A stretch of DNA of 64,000 nt, taken from contig NZ_JOGB01000034.1 of NCBI RefSeq assembly GCF_000719335.1, forward strand, positions 1 through 64,000, in the 5' to 3' direction. This DNA comes from Streptomyces sp. NRRL S-87 (GTDB taxonomy: Bacteria > Actinomycetota > Actinomycetes > Streptomycetales > Streptomycetaceae). The first letter of the stretch is position 1, and every line of letters begins with the position of its first letter. This document shows positions 8,619 to 17,628 of this stretch, piece by piece. Under the pieces are notes generated by a model. The model ran no database searches. It saw nothing but the letters and a program-made list of their open reading frames with translations, and had not been told where the DNA came from. Position numbers and translations under genes: made by a program.

Positions 8619-9134
8619 GTGGTGACCCGGATACGATCCGCCGCGCCCGCCGTCGGCCCCACCACCCCGGCCTCAGTACAGCCGTCCCTCACCGGCTTCC
8701 GCCCCGCCGCCGGCGCGCGCCCCTGCACGCTCGTGGTGTGCCGCGGCTGCTGCTGCGGCGACCCGAACAAGAACCCCGGGGCCGACCACGAGGGCCAGTT
8801 GGCCCGGCTGCGGGCGGCCGCGGCGGAGTCGGGGGGCACGCTGGCCGTCCGTACGAGCGACTGCCTGGGGCCCTGCGAGCGGGCCAACGTGATCGTGGTC
8901 CAGCCCTCGGCCGAGGCCCGGCGCACGGGCGCCCGGGCCGCGTGGGTCGGCTGGGCCCTGGACGGGGACGCCACCGAGGACGTGCTGGCCTGGGCGGCCG
9001 CGGGCGGCCCCGGCATCGCCCCGGTACCGGCGACGGTGGAGCTCAGCCTGTTCCCGGCGCCGGCCGAGGGCGGGGAGACGCGGGAAAGGGCGAAAGCGAA
9101 GTCGAAGGGGCGCGGGGCGCGCCGGCGCCGATAG
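8619..9134 (+). CDS. Small (2Fe-2S) ferredoxin-like (thioredoxin-fold) protein
   Basis: The 171-residue protein carries a Cys-rich patch CRGCCCGDPNKNPG (about residues 41-54) and a second pair in DCLGPC (about 81-86). This spacing is characteristic of stand-alone thioredoxin-like (2Fe-2S) ferredoxin domains. A Lys/Arg-rich tail follows. Two consecutive GTG codons (8619, 8622) are possible starts. The 6-nt gap to the upstream transporter gene indicates an operon. A role in electron transfer, or in metal or tetrapyrrole chemistry, is possible, but nothing visible decides it. Confidence 0.7.
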   Translation: MVTRIRSAAPAVGPTTPASVQPSLTGFRPAAGARPCTLVVCRGCCCGDPNKNPGADHEGQLARLRAAAAESGGTLAVRTSDCLGPCERANVIVVQPSAEARRTGARAAWVGWALDGDATEDVLAWAAAGGPGIAPVPATVELSLFPAPAEGGETRERAKAKSKGRGARRRR

Positions 9135-9166
9135 GGCCCGATACTGCGGAGAGGCCGGTCAGGGGG

Positions 9167-9193
9167 GCGTCCCGTGGTGCGTGGGTCCCCTCC
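9167..9193 (-). repeat. Dispersed intergenic repeat, copy B (inverted)
   Basis: The complement of this stretch reads GGGGACCCACGCACCACGGG followed by ACGC. It matches copies A and C with one core substitution (CACGCAC for CACACAC). Homology to copy A extends through a CGGGTCAAG-like block to about 9213. It lies between the convergent ends of the 2Fe-2S gene and fdhD. Confidence 0.65.
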
Positions 9194-9288
9194 GCGCTTG
9201 ACCCGAGCTTCGGCGAGAGGTCCCGGCGGCCCAGCGCGGGCCCCGTCGGTAGGAAGCCGCATCCGAGCGGGCGCTGCGACCGGCGCCG

Positions 9289-10161
9289 CTACGGCGCCGG
9301 GACGACTGCCAGGCCCTCGGGGGAAAGCGGGCCCACGGGGGTGAGCCGGTGCTCGCCGGCGTAGACGTTCATCGAGGTGCCGCGCAGGAAGCCCACCAGG
9401 GTCAGGCCCGACTCCACGGCGAGGTCCACGGCCAGCGAGGACGGCGCCGAGACGGCCGCGAGCACCGGGATGCCGGCCATCACGGCCTTCTGCGCGAGTT
9501 CGAACGACGCCCGGCCCGACACCAGCAGGACCGCGCCGGTCAGCGGGAGCCGGCCGTCCTGGAGCGCCCGGCCGACGATCTTGTCGACGGCGTTGTGCCG
9601 GCCCACGTCCTCCCGCAGGTCGAGGAGCTCGCCCTCCGCGGAGAACAGCCCCGCCGCGTGCAGGGCCCCGGTCCGGTCGAAGACGCGCTGCGCCGCGCGC
9701 AGCCGGTCGGGCAGCTCGGTCAGTACCTGCGGGGAGACCCGGACCGGGTCGGCGGCGGTGCCCGGGAAGCGGGTCGCGGTCCGTACCGCGTCCAGGCTCG
9801 CCTTGCCGCACAGGCCGCAGGAGGACGTGGTGTACACGTTCCGCTCCAGGCCCGAGTCCGGCACCGGGACGTCCGGGGCCAGCCGGACGTCCACCACGTT
9901 GTAGGTGTTGCTGCCGTCCTCCGTCGCCCCGGCGCAGTAGACGATCGACCGCACGTCCTCCGCGCGGGCGATGACGCCCTCGCTGACGAGGAAGCCGGCA
10001 GCCAGGGCGAAGTCGTCGCCGGGGGTGCGCATGGTGATCGCCAGCGGCTTGCCGTTCAGGCGTATCTCCAGCGGTTCCTCGGCGACCAGCGTGTCCGGCC
10101 GCACCGAGGCGACCCCGTCCCGGATCCTGACGACCCGACGTCGCTCGGTGACCCGTCCCAT
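9289..10161 (-). CDS. fdhD: FdhD, formate dehydrogenase accessory sulfurtransferase
   Basis: FdhD transfers sulfur from the cysteine desulfurase to the bis-MGD cofactor of formate dehydrogenase. The active-site loop [10 protein letters not shown] with its CxxC pair is present, as are NVYTTSS and the [18 protein letters not shown] block. The product is 290 residues from ATG 10161 (GAGGGAGTGGG upstream), a normal length. No formate dehydrogenase gene lies nearby, so it acts in trans on an enzyme encoded elsewhere. It is divergent from the FabH-like gene, with a 17-bp palindrome between them. Confidence 0.93.
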   Translation of the reverse strand: MGRVTERRRVVRIRDGVASVRPDTLVAEEPLEIRLNGKPLAITMRTPGDDFALAAGFLVSEGVIARAEDVRSIVYCAGATEDGSNTYNVVDVRLAPDVPVPDSGLERNVYTTSSCGLCGKASLDAVRTATRFPGTAADPVRVSPQVLTELPDRLRAAQRVFDRTGALHAAGLFSAEGELLDLREDVGRHNAVDKIVGRALQDGRLPLTGAVLLVSGRASFELAQKAVMAGIPVLAAVSAPSSLAVDLAVESGLTLVGFLRGTSMNVYAGEHRLTPVGPLSPEGLAVVPAP

Positions 10162-10266
10162 GGCGATCAGCCCACTCCCTCGGCACGCGCGGCGCCCTCC
10201 GGCGCCCTTGCCCCCACATTGTCCTGCACGGAACCGTGGTCGTCGGCGGCCCCCTACCTGGGGATC

Positions 10267-10283
10267 TTGTGGAAGGTCCACAA
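10267..10283. promoter_or_regulatory. 17-bp palindrome between fdhD and fabH-like gene
   Basis: TTGTGGA-AGG-TCCACAA is a perfect 7-bp-arm dyad lying 106 bp from fdhD and 97 bp from the ketosynthase start, in an otherwise unstructured 218-bp divergent spacer. It is an operator candidate with an unknown regulator. It is too short and has no T-run, so it is not a terminator. Confidence 0.5.
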
Positions 10284-10379
10284 CACCTCGGCCGATTCCT
10301 GTCGGATCACGTGCCCTCATACCCATCGGTAGCAGGCAAAGCTGGGAAATTCCTGCACATCCAAAGGGGGATCCCGCCC

Positions 10380-11327
10380 ATGACCGGTTCACGCGTCGTC
10401 GCCCTGGGCCACTACCAGCCCGCCAAGACCCTGACCAACGGTGAGCTCGCCGCCATGGTCGACACCAGCGACGAGTGGATCAGCACGCGGGTCGGGATCC
10501 GGACCCGGCGTGTAGCGGGCCCCGACGAGCCGGTGGACCTGCTGGCCGCGGAGGCCGCCGCCAAGGCACTGGCCCAGGCGGGCGCCACCGCCGCCGACGT
10601 CGACCTGGTCCTGGTGGCCACCTCCACCGCCGTCGACCGCTCCCCCAACATGGCCGCGCGGGTCGCCGCGCGCCTCGGGATGGGCTCCCCCGCGGTCATG
10701 GACATCAACGTCGTGTGCTCCGGGTTCACCCACGCCCTGGCCACCGCGGACCATGCGATCCGGGCCGGCTCGGCCACCCGGGCGCTGGTCATCGGCGCCG
10801 ACAAGATGACCGAGGTGACGGACTGGACCGACCGGACCACGTGCGTGCTGGTCGGCGACGGCGCGGGCGCCGCGGTGGTCGAGGCCGTGCCGGAGGGCTC
10901 GGAGGCGGGCATCGGCCCGGTGCTGTGGGGTTCGGTCCCGGAGATGGGCCACGCGGTCCGCATCGAGGGAACCCCGCCGGTCTTCGCCCAGGAGGGCCAG
11001 TCCGTCTACCGGTGGGCGACCACCCAGCTGCCGCCGATCGCGCGGAAGGTGTGCGAGCGGGCGGGCGTGACGCCCGAGGAGCTCGCGGCCGTCGTCCTGC
11101 ACCAGGCGAACCTGCGGATCATCGAGCCCGTGGCCCAGCGGATCGGCGCCGTGAACGCCGTCGTCGCGCGGGACGTGACCGAGTCCGGCAACACCTCCGC
11201 CGCCAGCATCCCGATGGCCCTGTCGAAGCTCGTCGAGCGCGGAGAGGTGGAGTCGGGCGCTCCGGTGCTGCTCTTCGGGTTCGGCGGCAACCTCTCGTAC
11301 GCGGGCCAGGTCATCCGCTGTCCGTAG
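10380..11327 (+). CDS. FabH-like beta-ketoacyl-ACP synthase III
   Basis: This thiolase-fold condensing enzyme would join an acyl-CoA starter to malonyl-ACP. The catalytic triad is readable: Cys in [10 protein letters not shown], His in [10 protein letters not shown], and Asn in [10 protein letters not shown]. The C-terminal [11 protein letters not shown] resembles the FGAGLTWG-type end of FabH. The 315-residue product starts at ATG 10380 behind AAAGGGGGA. No other fatty-acid or polyketide genes are adjacent, so it is a stand-alone KASIII and not the fab-cluster copy. It could prime a specialised fatty acid or be a spare FabH. Confidence 0.88.
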   Translation: MTGSRVVALGHYQPAKTLTNGELAAMVDTSDEWISTRVGIRTRRVAGPDEPVDLLAAEAAAKALAQAGATAADVDLVLVATSTAVDRSPNMAARVAARLGMGSPAVMDINVVCSGFTHALATADHAIRAGSATRALVIGADKMTEVTDWTDRTTCVLVGDGAGAAVVEAVPEGSEAGIGPVLWGSVPEMGHAVRIEGTPPVFAQEGQSVYRWATTQLPPIARKVCERAGVTPEELAAVVLHQANLRIIEPVAQRIGAVNAVVARDVTESGNTSAASIPMALSKLVERGEVESGAPVLLFGFGGNLSYAGQVIRCP

Positions 11328-11459
11328 CCGGAGTCCCCCTCCGGTAGTAGACCTGCGGTCGTACCCACATTGGTCCCTCGGGGTGACGCCCCGGAGGGGT
11401 TCCGGGCCCGACCATGGAGGGGTCCGCTCACGCCGTCCCGGTCCCGGAGGCCCCTCCCC

Positions 11460-11957
11460 ATGAACCGCAGGTCCGTCGCCCTGACCACCGCCACCGTCGT
11501 CATCGGCGTGGGCTTCGGCGCCGCCGTCGCCGTCCCGGCGGCGGCCGACTGGTACCAGCACCGGAGCCCGGCGGCCGTGTCCGCCGCGTACGCCGCGCCG
11601 TCGCCCGGGTCCGACGCCGGTTCCGCCTCGGTGTCCGGTACCGTCGCCGCCACCGCGGACGGCAAGGGAGCCGCCCGGGCCGCGAAGGCCGCCGAGCGGC
11701 ACTCGGCGGACACGGGCGCCTTCGGGTACGTCGTGCGCAGCACCGGCGGAGACCGGATCCTCCGGGTCGCGCTCCCGCACCACGCGGCGCGCGCCTCGTG
11801 CCACCCGTCGGCCCACTCGGTCCCGTGGCTCCGGGCCCACCAGGGCGACCCCGGCACCGCCCGCGCCGGGGCCCGTACCCCGGGCCACTGCGGCCCGCAC
11901 GCTGCGCACCCGGGTGGCGACGCCTCGTACACCCAGGGCCGCGGGGGCCACCGCTGA
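11460..11957 (+). CDS. Small secreted hypothetical protein
   Basis: The ATG at 11460 lies 11 nt after GGAGG. The N-terminus (MNRRSVALTTATVVIGVGFGAAVAVPAAA) is a clear signal peptide. An Ala/Ser-rich region follows and then a section with RILRVALPHHAARASC. The last 60 or so residues are rich in His, Gly, Pro and Cys and look poorly constrained, so the 3' end could be frameshifted or simply low complexity. No homologous domain is recognised. It probably lies outside the membrane. Confidence 0.45.
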   Translation: MNRRSVALTTATVVIGVGFGAAVAVPAAADWYQHRSPAAVSAAYAAPSPGSDAGSASVSGTVAATADGKGAARAAKAAERHSADTGAFGYVVRSTGGDRILRVALPHHAARASCHPSAHSVPWLRAHQGDPGTARAGARTPGHCGPHAAHPGGDASYTQGRGGHR

Positions 11958-12068
11958 CCGGGCGCGCGGCCCGCGCAGGGGGCTGACCTCCGGATATGCG
12001 GGTGAAGAGCACTCCGAACCCCTGGTATTGTTTTCCATGTCGCCGCGGGGAACCGGGGCGGTCACCTA

Positions 12069-12156
12069 GTCCGGGTGGCGGAATGGCAGACGCGCTAGCT
12101 TGAGGTGCTAGTGCCCTTTATCGGGCGTGGGGGTTCAAGTCCCCCCTCGGACACCA
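12069..12156 (+). tRNA. tRNA-Leu (GAG)
   Basis: The acceptor arms GTCCGGG and CTCGGAC pair with one G-T. The anticodon arm CTAGC-TTGAGGT-GCTAG puts GAG at 12102-12104, which reads CUC/CUU. A long class II variable arm (TGCCC..GGGCG) and the T arm GGGGG-TTCAAGT-CCCCC are present. The terminal CCA is encoded (12154-12156). Confidence 0.97.
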
Positions 12157-12160
12157 GCGA

Positions 12161-12190
12161 GAAGACCCCCTGCTTCGGCAGGGGGTCTTC
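12161..12190 (+). terminator. Intrinsic terminator after tRNA-Leu
   Basis: GAAGACCCCCTGC-TTCG-GCAGGGGGTCTTC is a perfect 13-bp stem with a UUCG tetraloop starting 5 nt after the tRNA CCA. It lacks a T-run, as is usual for Streptomyces hairpin terminators. Confidence 0.85.
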
Positions 12191-12273
12191 TGCGTTCGCC
12201 CCCGACCCCCGACCGGGCCCTCCCGGGGTGGGGGCGGTAACGAGACCGTCCGCGCGAAGGGAGCCGGCGCACC

Positions 12274-12519
12274 GTGGCAGACCTCAAGGTCACCTACGAC
12301 GAGACCGCGAACGCGGCGTACGTCTACTTCACCGAGCCGCAGGCCCGCGTGCGGTCCGCGCACATGTACCCCTGCGACCCGGCGGGCGTCGACGGCATGA
12401 TCAACCTCGACTTTGACGAGCGGGGCCGACTCGTCGGCATCGAGGTCCTGGACGCCCGCTCGAAGCTGCCCGAGTACCTGCTCCGCTCCGCGGACCGCCT
12501 GGACGCCGGGGACTCCTGA
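12274..12519 (+). CDS. DUF2283 domain protein
   Basis: The 81-residue protein carries the compact DUF2283 signature: an N-terminal KVTYDETANAAYVYF strand-turn-strand, then a central GMINLDFDERGRLVGIEVLDA block, ending in a helix (RSKLPEYLLRSA). DUF2283 proteins are small beta-rich proteins of unknown biochemical role. A GTG start with upstream GAAGGGAG fits. It stands alone between the tRNA terminator and the ABC operon. Confidence 0.85.
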   Translation: MADLKVTYDETANAAYVYFTEPQARVRSAHMYPCDPAGVDGMINLDFDERGRLVGIEVLDARSKLPEYLLRSADRLDAGDS

Positions 12520-12603
12520 CCCGCGAGGCCCGAACCGGACCCACCGGACCGCGACAGGGGGCAACGGCACCGCCCGGGCCTCCGCCAGTCCGGGTCCGCC
12601 ATA

Positions 12604-12637
12604 ATTGACGGACCATCAGTTATTGACGGTTCATCAG
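12604..12637. promoter_or_regulatory. Duplicated ATTGACGG..CATCAG element upstream of the liv-type operon
   Basis: ATTGACGGACCATCAG (12604-12619) is followed by ATTGACGGTTCATCAG (12622-12637) with an 18-bp period. Each contains a loose TGA..TCA dyad and a TTGACG hexamer that could serve as -35. The pair lies 45-78 bp before the binding-protein start codon (12682). An operator/promoter role is inferred. Confidence 0.5.
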
Positions 12638-12681
12638 GTCGCATCCAGAATGCGGGGAATCCGACCGGAGGGACCCCATTC

Positions 12682-13971
12682 ATGCTGCGCACCTCGCGAC
12701 CGTCGCGACCGCTCCGCGCTCTCGCCGCGTCCGCGGCGGCCCTCGTGCTCGCCTTCGGCTCCGCCGCCTGCAACTCCGCGTCCAACGGGTCCTCGGGGGC
12801 GGACGGCAGGGAGGGCGGTGCCGTGCGCGGGGTGACCGCCGACGCGATCCGGGTGGGCGGGATCGTGTCGATGACCACCGCCAGCGGCTACAGCAAGAAG
12901 GACACGGACCTCGGCGCCCGGGCCCGCTACCTGCGGGCCAACGCCGAGGGCGGGGTGGCCGGCCGGAAGATCGAGTACCTCGGGGCGCAGGACGACGGCC
13001 AGGACCCGGCCCGGAACATGGCGGCGGCCCGCATGGCCGTCCAGCAGGACGGGGTGTTCGCGGTGGCGCCGATGAGCTCGGTGACCTTCGCCGGCGCCGA
13101 GTTCCTGGAGCGGTCGAAGGTGCCGACGTTCGGCTGGGGCACCACCCCGGCCTTCTGCGGACCGAAGTACGTCTACGGGTTCAACGGCTGCCTCGTCCCG
13201 ACCCCGGGCGGCACCCTCAACCAGACCTGGCCGGAGGGCATCGCCAAGGTGCTGGGCGGTGCGGCCGGCAAGTCGGTGGCGATCATCGCCAACGACAGCG
13301 ACGCCGGCAAGTTCGGCGTCCGCACCTTCGGCCTGGGCTTCGCGAAGGCCGGGTTCAAGGTCGCGTACGCCAAGCCGTCGGTGCCCGCCGCCTCGGTGCC
13401 GACGGACTGGTCGGCGTACGTGAAGGACATCCTGCGCGGTGACGGCGGCGGGGCGCCGGACGCGGTGGTCTCGGTGATGCAGACGCCGAACAACATCGGG
13501 CTCTTCACCGCCCTCAAGCGGGCCGGCTACCAGGGCGTCCTCACGGACCCGACGGACTACGACCCCGGTCTCCTGGCCAAGGACGCGACGCGGCAGGCCC
13601 TGGACGGGACGTACGTGCTCCTGCAGTTCATGCCCTTCGAACAGGACGACCCGAAGATGACGCGGTTCAAGGCCGACATCAAGAGGGCGGCGGGCGGGAA
13701 GGACGTCCCGCTGAACATGCACATGCTGACCGGCTACATGTCGGCGGACCTGTTCCTCGCCATCGCGGCCAAGGCCGGCAAGGACCTCACCCCCGAGAGC
13801 TTCCAGGCCGCCGCGGCCGGCTTCGCCGACACCGGGACGCTGGTCGGCGACCGGGCCGAGCCCAGGGGGCAGAAGGAGAGCTTCGGCTGCGGGGCGCTGG
13901 TGCAGCTGAAGGGCGGCTCGTACCGGGTCGCGGTGCCCTTCACCTGCTACCCGCCGGTCCCCTTCCGGTAA
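12682..13971 (+). CDS. ABC transporter substrate-binding lipoprotein, branched-chain amino-acid type
   Basis: This 429-residue protein has a lipoprotein signal with lipobox LAFGSAAC-N, so the mature protein is anchored by Cys on the outer face of the membrane. The body follows the type I periplasmic-binding (Peripla_BP_6, LivJ-like) fold: IRVGGIVSMTTASG start, RKIEYLGAQDDGQDPARNMAAARMAV, and a hinge region near FNGCLVP. GGAGGGACCCC precedes ATG 12682. The fused permease/ATPase begins 16 nt downstream, so it is the capture component of that importer. Ligand identity (amino acid, amide or urea) cannot be fixed from sequence alone. Confidence 0.9.
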   Translation: MLRTSRPSRPLRALAASAAALVLAFGSAACNSASNGSSGADGREGGAVRGVTADAIRVGGIVSMTTASGYSKKDTDLGARARYLRANAEGGVAGRKIEYLGAQDDGQDPARNMAAARMAVQQDGVFAVAPMSSVTFAGAEFLERSKVPTFGWGTTPAFCGPKYVYGFNGCLVPTPGGTLNQTWPEGIAKVLGGAAGKSVAIIANDSDAGKFGVRTFGLGFAKAGFKVAYAKPSVPAASVPTDWSAYVKDILRGDGGGAPDAVVSVMQTPNNIGLFTALKRAGYQGVLTDPTDYDPGLLAKDATRQALDGTYVLLQFMPFEQDDPKMTRFKADIKRAAGGKDVPLNMHMLTGYMSADLFLAIAAKAGKDLTPESFQAAAAGFADTGTLVGDRAEPRGQKESFGCGALVQLKGGSYRVAVPFTCYPPVPFR

Positions 13972-13987
13972 GGGGGCGGGCCGGTCG

Positions 13988-16843
13988 ATGGCGGACCTGC
14001 TGGGTTTCGTACTGAGCGGACTGGTCTCGGGCGCGCTGTACGCCCTGCTGGCCACGGGGCTGGTGCTGTCGTACTCCGCGTCGGGCCTGTTCAACTTCGC
14101 GCACGGGGCGACCGCGTTCCTCTGCGCCCTGGCCTTCTACGAGCTGCACTCGGGGCTCGGCTGGCCGGCCGTGCCCGTCGCGCTGCTGGTGGTGGCCGGC
14201 TTCGCGCCGGGCCTCGGGTGGGCGTTGGACCGGCTGATGTTCCGCAAGCTCGCGCGGGTCGGCCCCACGGCGCAGATCACGGCCACGATCGGCCTGCTGG
14301 TCGCGCTGCCGGCCGCCGGGCTGTGGGTCGTGGAGCTGCTCACGGACGCGGGCGTGCCGGGCGTACTGCCCGCGGAGAACCAGTTCGGGCTGCCGGGGAT
14401 CGGGCCGAGTCCGGCCCGGTCCTGGCAGCCGGTGGCGGGCGTGGGCGTGGACTCCGACCAGCTCATCACGTGGGTGGCCACGGCCGCGGCGGCCGCCGGG
14501 CTGTGGGTGCTGCTGCGGCACACCCGGCTCGGGCTGCGGCTGCGGGCGGCGGTGGACGACCGCGGACTGACGGAGCTGCGCGGGATCAGCGCGGACCGGC
14601 TGTCGTCGGTGGCCTGGATGCTGGCCTCGGGCCTGGCGGGGCTGGCCGGGGTGCTGGCCGGACCCCTGCTGGGGCTGTCCGCCCACGACTACACCCTGTT
14701 CCTGTTCGTGTCGGCGACGGCCGCGGTGCTGGGGCGGTTCGCCTCGGTGCCGGTGGCCTTCGCGGCGGGGCTGGGGCTGGGCGTCGTACAGAACCTGGTC
14801 GCCGGGTACGCGTCCTTCGCCGAGCGGGTGACGGGGTTCCGCACGGCGGTGCCCTTCCTCATCCTGTTCGCGGGCCTGCTGGTGCTGGCGCGGCGGCAGC
14901 GGACGGCGGGGGTGGCCGTGGCGGACGCGCCGCCCGCCGACCACCTGGCCGGGGCCTCCTGGAGGCGGCGCTGGGGCGCCTGGTCGGTGGCGGGGCTGCT
15001 GGCCGGCCTGGCCCTGTACACGGTCACCACCCCCTTCTGGAGCGGCCTGCTCGCCCAGGGACTGGCCCTCGGCCTGGTCTTCATGTCGATCACGGTGGTC
15101 ACCGGTCTCGGGGCGATGGTCTCGCTCGCGCAGGCCGCGTTCGTGACGGGCGCGGCGCTGGTGGCCGGCCTGCTGATGGGCCACGGCTGGCCGTTCGTCC
15201 TGGCGCTGCTCGCCGGTACGGGCGCGGCGGCCCTGCTCGGCGCGCTCGTGGCACTGCCCGCCCTGCGCCTGGGCGGCGGGCGTTCGCTCGCGCTCGCGAC
15301 CCTGGCCCTGGCCTTCCTGGCCGACCAGGTGCTCTTCCAGCTCGGGTGGCTGCGCAACGGCGACGCCGGCTGGGCGCTGCCGCGCCCCGTGGTCGGACCC
15401 GTGGACCTGGGCGACGACCGGGCCTTCGGGGTGACGGTGCTGGTCCTCGTGGCGCTGGCCTGCTGGGGCCTGACCGCCCTCCGGGACTCGTCGTGGGGGC
15501 GGGCCGTGCTGGCGGTCCGCTCGGCCCCGGCGGCCGCGATGGCCTCGGGCGTCTCGGTGGTGCGCACGCAGCTGCTGCTGTTCGCGGTCTCGGCGGGGTT
15601 GGCGGGTTTCGGGGGCGTGCTGTACGCCTCGTACAACACCCGGGTCACGGCCACGGACTTCACGGCGATGACGGGACTGGTGTGGCTGGCCGTCGTGGTC
15701 GCCGCCGGGGTGCGTCGACCGCAGTACGCGGTGGTGGCGGGCCTGGTGTACGCCCTGGCACCGCACGTCCTGTCGGAGTGGGTGACCTCCTCGGCCCATC
15801 TCCCGGTGATCCTCTTCGGCCTGGCCGGCCTGGCCCTGGCCAACGACCCCGACGGCTACGTCGCGGCCGTCCCCCTCCGCCTGGCCGCCCGCCGCCGCCG
15901 ACGCCTGGACGCGGCGGAGGCCGTCGGGCCGGAGGAGGGCGGGGGCACGGCGGCGGAGGGTGTCGGTGCAGCAGGGGTCGTCGGGGCGGCCACGGCCACG
16001 GCGACGGTGCCGATGGCGCGGCCGGCTACCGCCCCGCCCGGCCCGCCGGCCCCGGCCGCGGCCGACGTCCGAAACGCCCCGGACGAACCGGACCCGCCGG
16101 CGAACCCGAACGCCCGGCACTCCCCGCACTCCCCCCACTCCCCGCACTCCCCGTACGCGCTGGAACTGCGCGGCGTATGGGCCGGCTACGACGGCGGATC
16201 CGTGCTCCGCGGGGTGGACCTCGGCGTGCGCGCAGGGGAGATCCTCGCGGTCCTCGGGCCCAACGGGGCCGGAAAGAGCACCGCCTGCCGGCTGGCCGCC
16301 GGCGCGCTCGCCGCCGCGCGCGGCACCGTGCACCTCGGCGGGCGCGACGTCACCCGGCACGGGGCGGTGCGCAGGGCCCGTGCCGGGGTCCTGCTGGCCC
16401 CCGAAGGCCGGGGGGTCTTCCCCGCCCTGAGCGTCGAGGACAACCTCGCGCTCCACCTCGGCCACCCCGACGAGCGCGCATGCGTGTACGAGCGGTTCCC
16501 GCGGCTTGCCGCCCGGCGACGCACCCCCGCGGGCGCCCTGTCCGGCGGCGAACAACAGCTGCTCGCCCTCGCCCCGCTGCTCCAGCGCCCGCCACGGGTC
16601 CTGGTCGCGGACGAGCCCTCGCTCGGCCTGGCGCCGCGCGTGGTGAACGAGGTGTACGCCCTCCTCGGCGAGCTCCGCGCGACCGGCACCGCGCTGCTGC
16701 TCGTCGAGGAGAAGGCCGCCGAGATCCTTGGTGTGGCCGACACCGTCGCCTACCTCGCCGACGGTCGCGTCCAGTGGTGCGGGCCCCGCGCCGAGGTGGA
16801 GGCCGACCTGCTGACCGAGGCCTACCTGGGGGTGAGGGCATGA
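13988..16843 (+). CDS. Fused LivH-LivM-LivF: two permease domains plus ABC ATPase
   Basis: One 951-residue polypeptide contains three parts normally made separately. Residues about 1-305 are a LivH-type permease (GLVSGALYALLATGLVLSYSASGLFNFAHGA). About 335-645 is a LivM-type permease (GLVFMSITVVTGLGAMVSLAQAAF, with GVLYASYN). A Pro/Ala-rich linker carrying HSP triplet repeats (about 650-720) leads to a LivF-type ATPase (about 722-951) with Walker A GPNGAGKST at 757-765, signature LSGGEQQ, and Walker B LVADEPSLG. It forms the membrane core of the importer with the upstream lipoprotein and the downstream LivG. Its TGA overlaps the ATG of livG (ATGA). The ribosome site is modest, suggesting translational coupling to the upstream gene. 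Confidence 0.9.
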   Translation: MADLLGFVLSGLVSGALYALLATGLVLSYSASGLFNFAHGATAFLCALAFYELHSGLGWPAVPVALLVVAGFAPGLGWALDRLMFRKLARVGPTAQITATIGLLVALPAAGLWVVELLTDAGVPGVLPAENQFGLPGIGPSPARSWQPVAGVGVDSDQLITWVATAAAAAGLWVLLRHTRLGLRLRAAVDDRGLTELRGISADRLSSVAWMLASGLAGLAGVLAGPLLGLSAHDYTLFLFVSATAAVLGRFASVPVAFAAGLGLGVVQNLVAGYASFAERVTGFRTAVPFLILFAGLLVLARRQRTAGVAVADAPPADHLAGASWRRRWGAWSVAGLLAGLALYTVTTPFWSGLLAQGLALGLVFMSITVVTGLGAMVSLAQAAFVTGAALVAGLLMGHGWPFVLALLAGTGAAALLGALVALPALRLGGGRSLALATLALAFLADQVLFQLGWLRNGDAGWALPRPVVGPVDLGDDRAFGVTVLVLVALACWGLTALRDSSWGRAVLAVRSAPAAAMASGVSVVRTQLLLFAVSAGLAGFGGVLYASYNTRVTATDFTAMTGLVWLAVVVAAGVRRPQYAVVAGLVYALAPHVLSEWVTSSAHLPVILFGLAGLALANDPDGYVAAVPLRLAARRRRRLDAAEAVGPEEGGGTAAEGVGAAGVVGAATATATVPMARPATAPPGPPAPAAADVRNAPDEPDPPANPNARHSPHSPHSPHSPYALELRGVWAGYDGGSVLRGVDLGVRAGEILAVLGPNGAGKSTACRLAAGALAAARGTVHLGGRDVTRHGAVRRARAGVLLAPEGRGVFPALSVEDNLALHLGHPDERACVYERFPRLAARRRTPAGALSGGEQQLLALAPLLQRPPRVLVADEPSLGLAPRVVNEVYALLGELRATGTALLLVEEKAAEILGVADTVAYLADGRVQWCGPRAEVEADLLTEAYLGVRA

Positions 16844-17595
16844 GCACCGGGGACGCGGGCCGCGCGCGCACGCCGTACGTGCTCGAGGCCGACGGCATCG
16901 GTGTGCGCTTCGGCGGGGTACGGGCCCTCGACGGGGTGTCGCTCGGGCTGCGCGGCGGCGAGGTCTGCGGCCTGATCGGGCCCAACGGGGCCGGCAAGAC
17001 GACCCTGTTCGACGTCCTGTCCGGGATCCGCCGCCCCGACGCGGGAACGGTGCGCCTCGACGGCACCGACGTCACCCGCCGCTCCCCGGTCTGGCGCGCC
17101 CGCCACGGCATGCGCCGCACGTTCCAGCGCCAGCAGCTCTTCGGCCAACTGACGGTCGCCGACAACCTCCTCGTCGCCCAGGAGTGGCGCGGTGGCCGCG
17201 GCCGGCCCCTGGCGCGCGGGCGCCGGGCCCGGGCCGCCGCGGTGCTGGCCGACTGCGGGATCGCCGCGCTCGGCCGGGCGTACGCGGCCGCGCTGCCGGT
17301 CGGTCAGGCCCGGATGGCGGAACTGGCGCGCGCCGTGGCCGACCCGCCCCGGGTCCTGTTGCTGGACGAGCCGGCCTCGGGGATGTCCGCGCCGGAACGG
17401 GAACGGCTGGCGACCGTGGTGCGACGGCTGGCGGACGAGGGCTGCGCGGTGCTGCTGGTGGAGCACAACGTGGCCTTCGTGATGGAACTCTGCACCCGGG
17501 TCGTGGTGCTCGACCTGGGCACGGTGCTCGCCGAGGGCACCCCGGCACGGGTGCGGGCCGACCCCGCGGTGCGGGAGGCGTACCTCGGGACGTAG
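16840..17595 (+). CDS. LivG-type ABC transporter ATP-binding protein
   Basis: This 251-residue ATPase has Walker A GPNGAGKTT, a Walker B region LLLDEPASGM with the switch His in LLVEHNVAFV, and the LivG-typical FQRQQLF after RRTFQ. The ABC signature is unusual: ALPVGQARMAELARA replaces LSYGQQR. It partners the LivF domain of the upstream fusion to make an asymmetric ATPase pair. The start codon overlaps the preceding stop by 4 nt. It is the last gene of the operon and is followed by a large inverted repeat that may terminate transcription. Confidence 0.92.
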   Translation: MSTGDAGRARTPYVLEADGIGVRFGGVRALDGVSLGLRGGEVCGLIGPNGAGKTTLFDVLSGIRRPDAGTVRLDGTDVTRRSPVWRARHGMRRTFQRQQLFGQLTVADNLLVAQEWRGGRGRPLARGRRARAAAVLADCGIAALGRAYAAALPVGQARMAELARAVADPPRVLLLDEPASGMSAPERERLATVVRRLADEGCAVLLVEHNVAFVMELCTRVVVLDLGTVLAEGTPARVRADPAVREAYLGT

Positions 17596-17628
17596 GCGCA
17601 TGCGGGGACGCCGACCGCGCGGGAGTCG

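Noticed and set aside
13940-17595. Very long open frames antisense to, or in another frame of, the ABC transporter operon (one of 871 codons, one of 1125 codons)
   Set aside because: High GC leaves few stop codons. Their translations are Arg/Gly/Pro-rich without domains, whereas the liv-type frames carry clear family motifs. The 1125-codon frame contains the true livG only in its last 251 codons.
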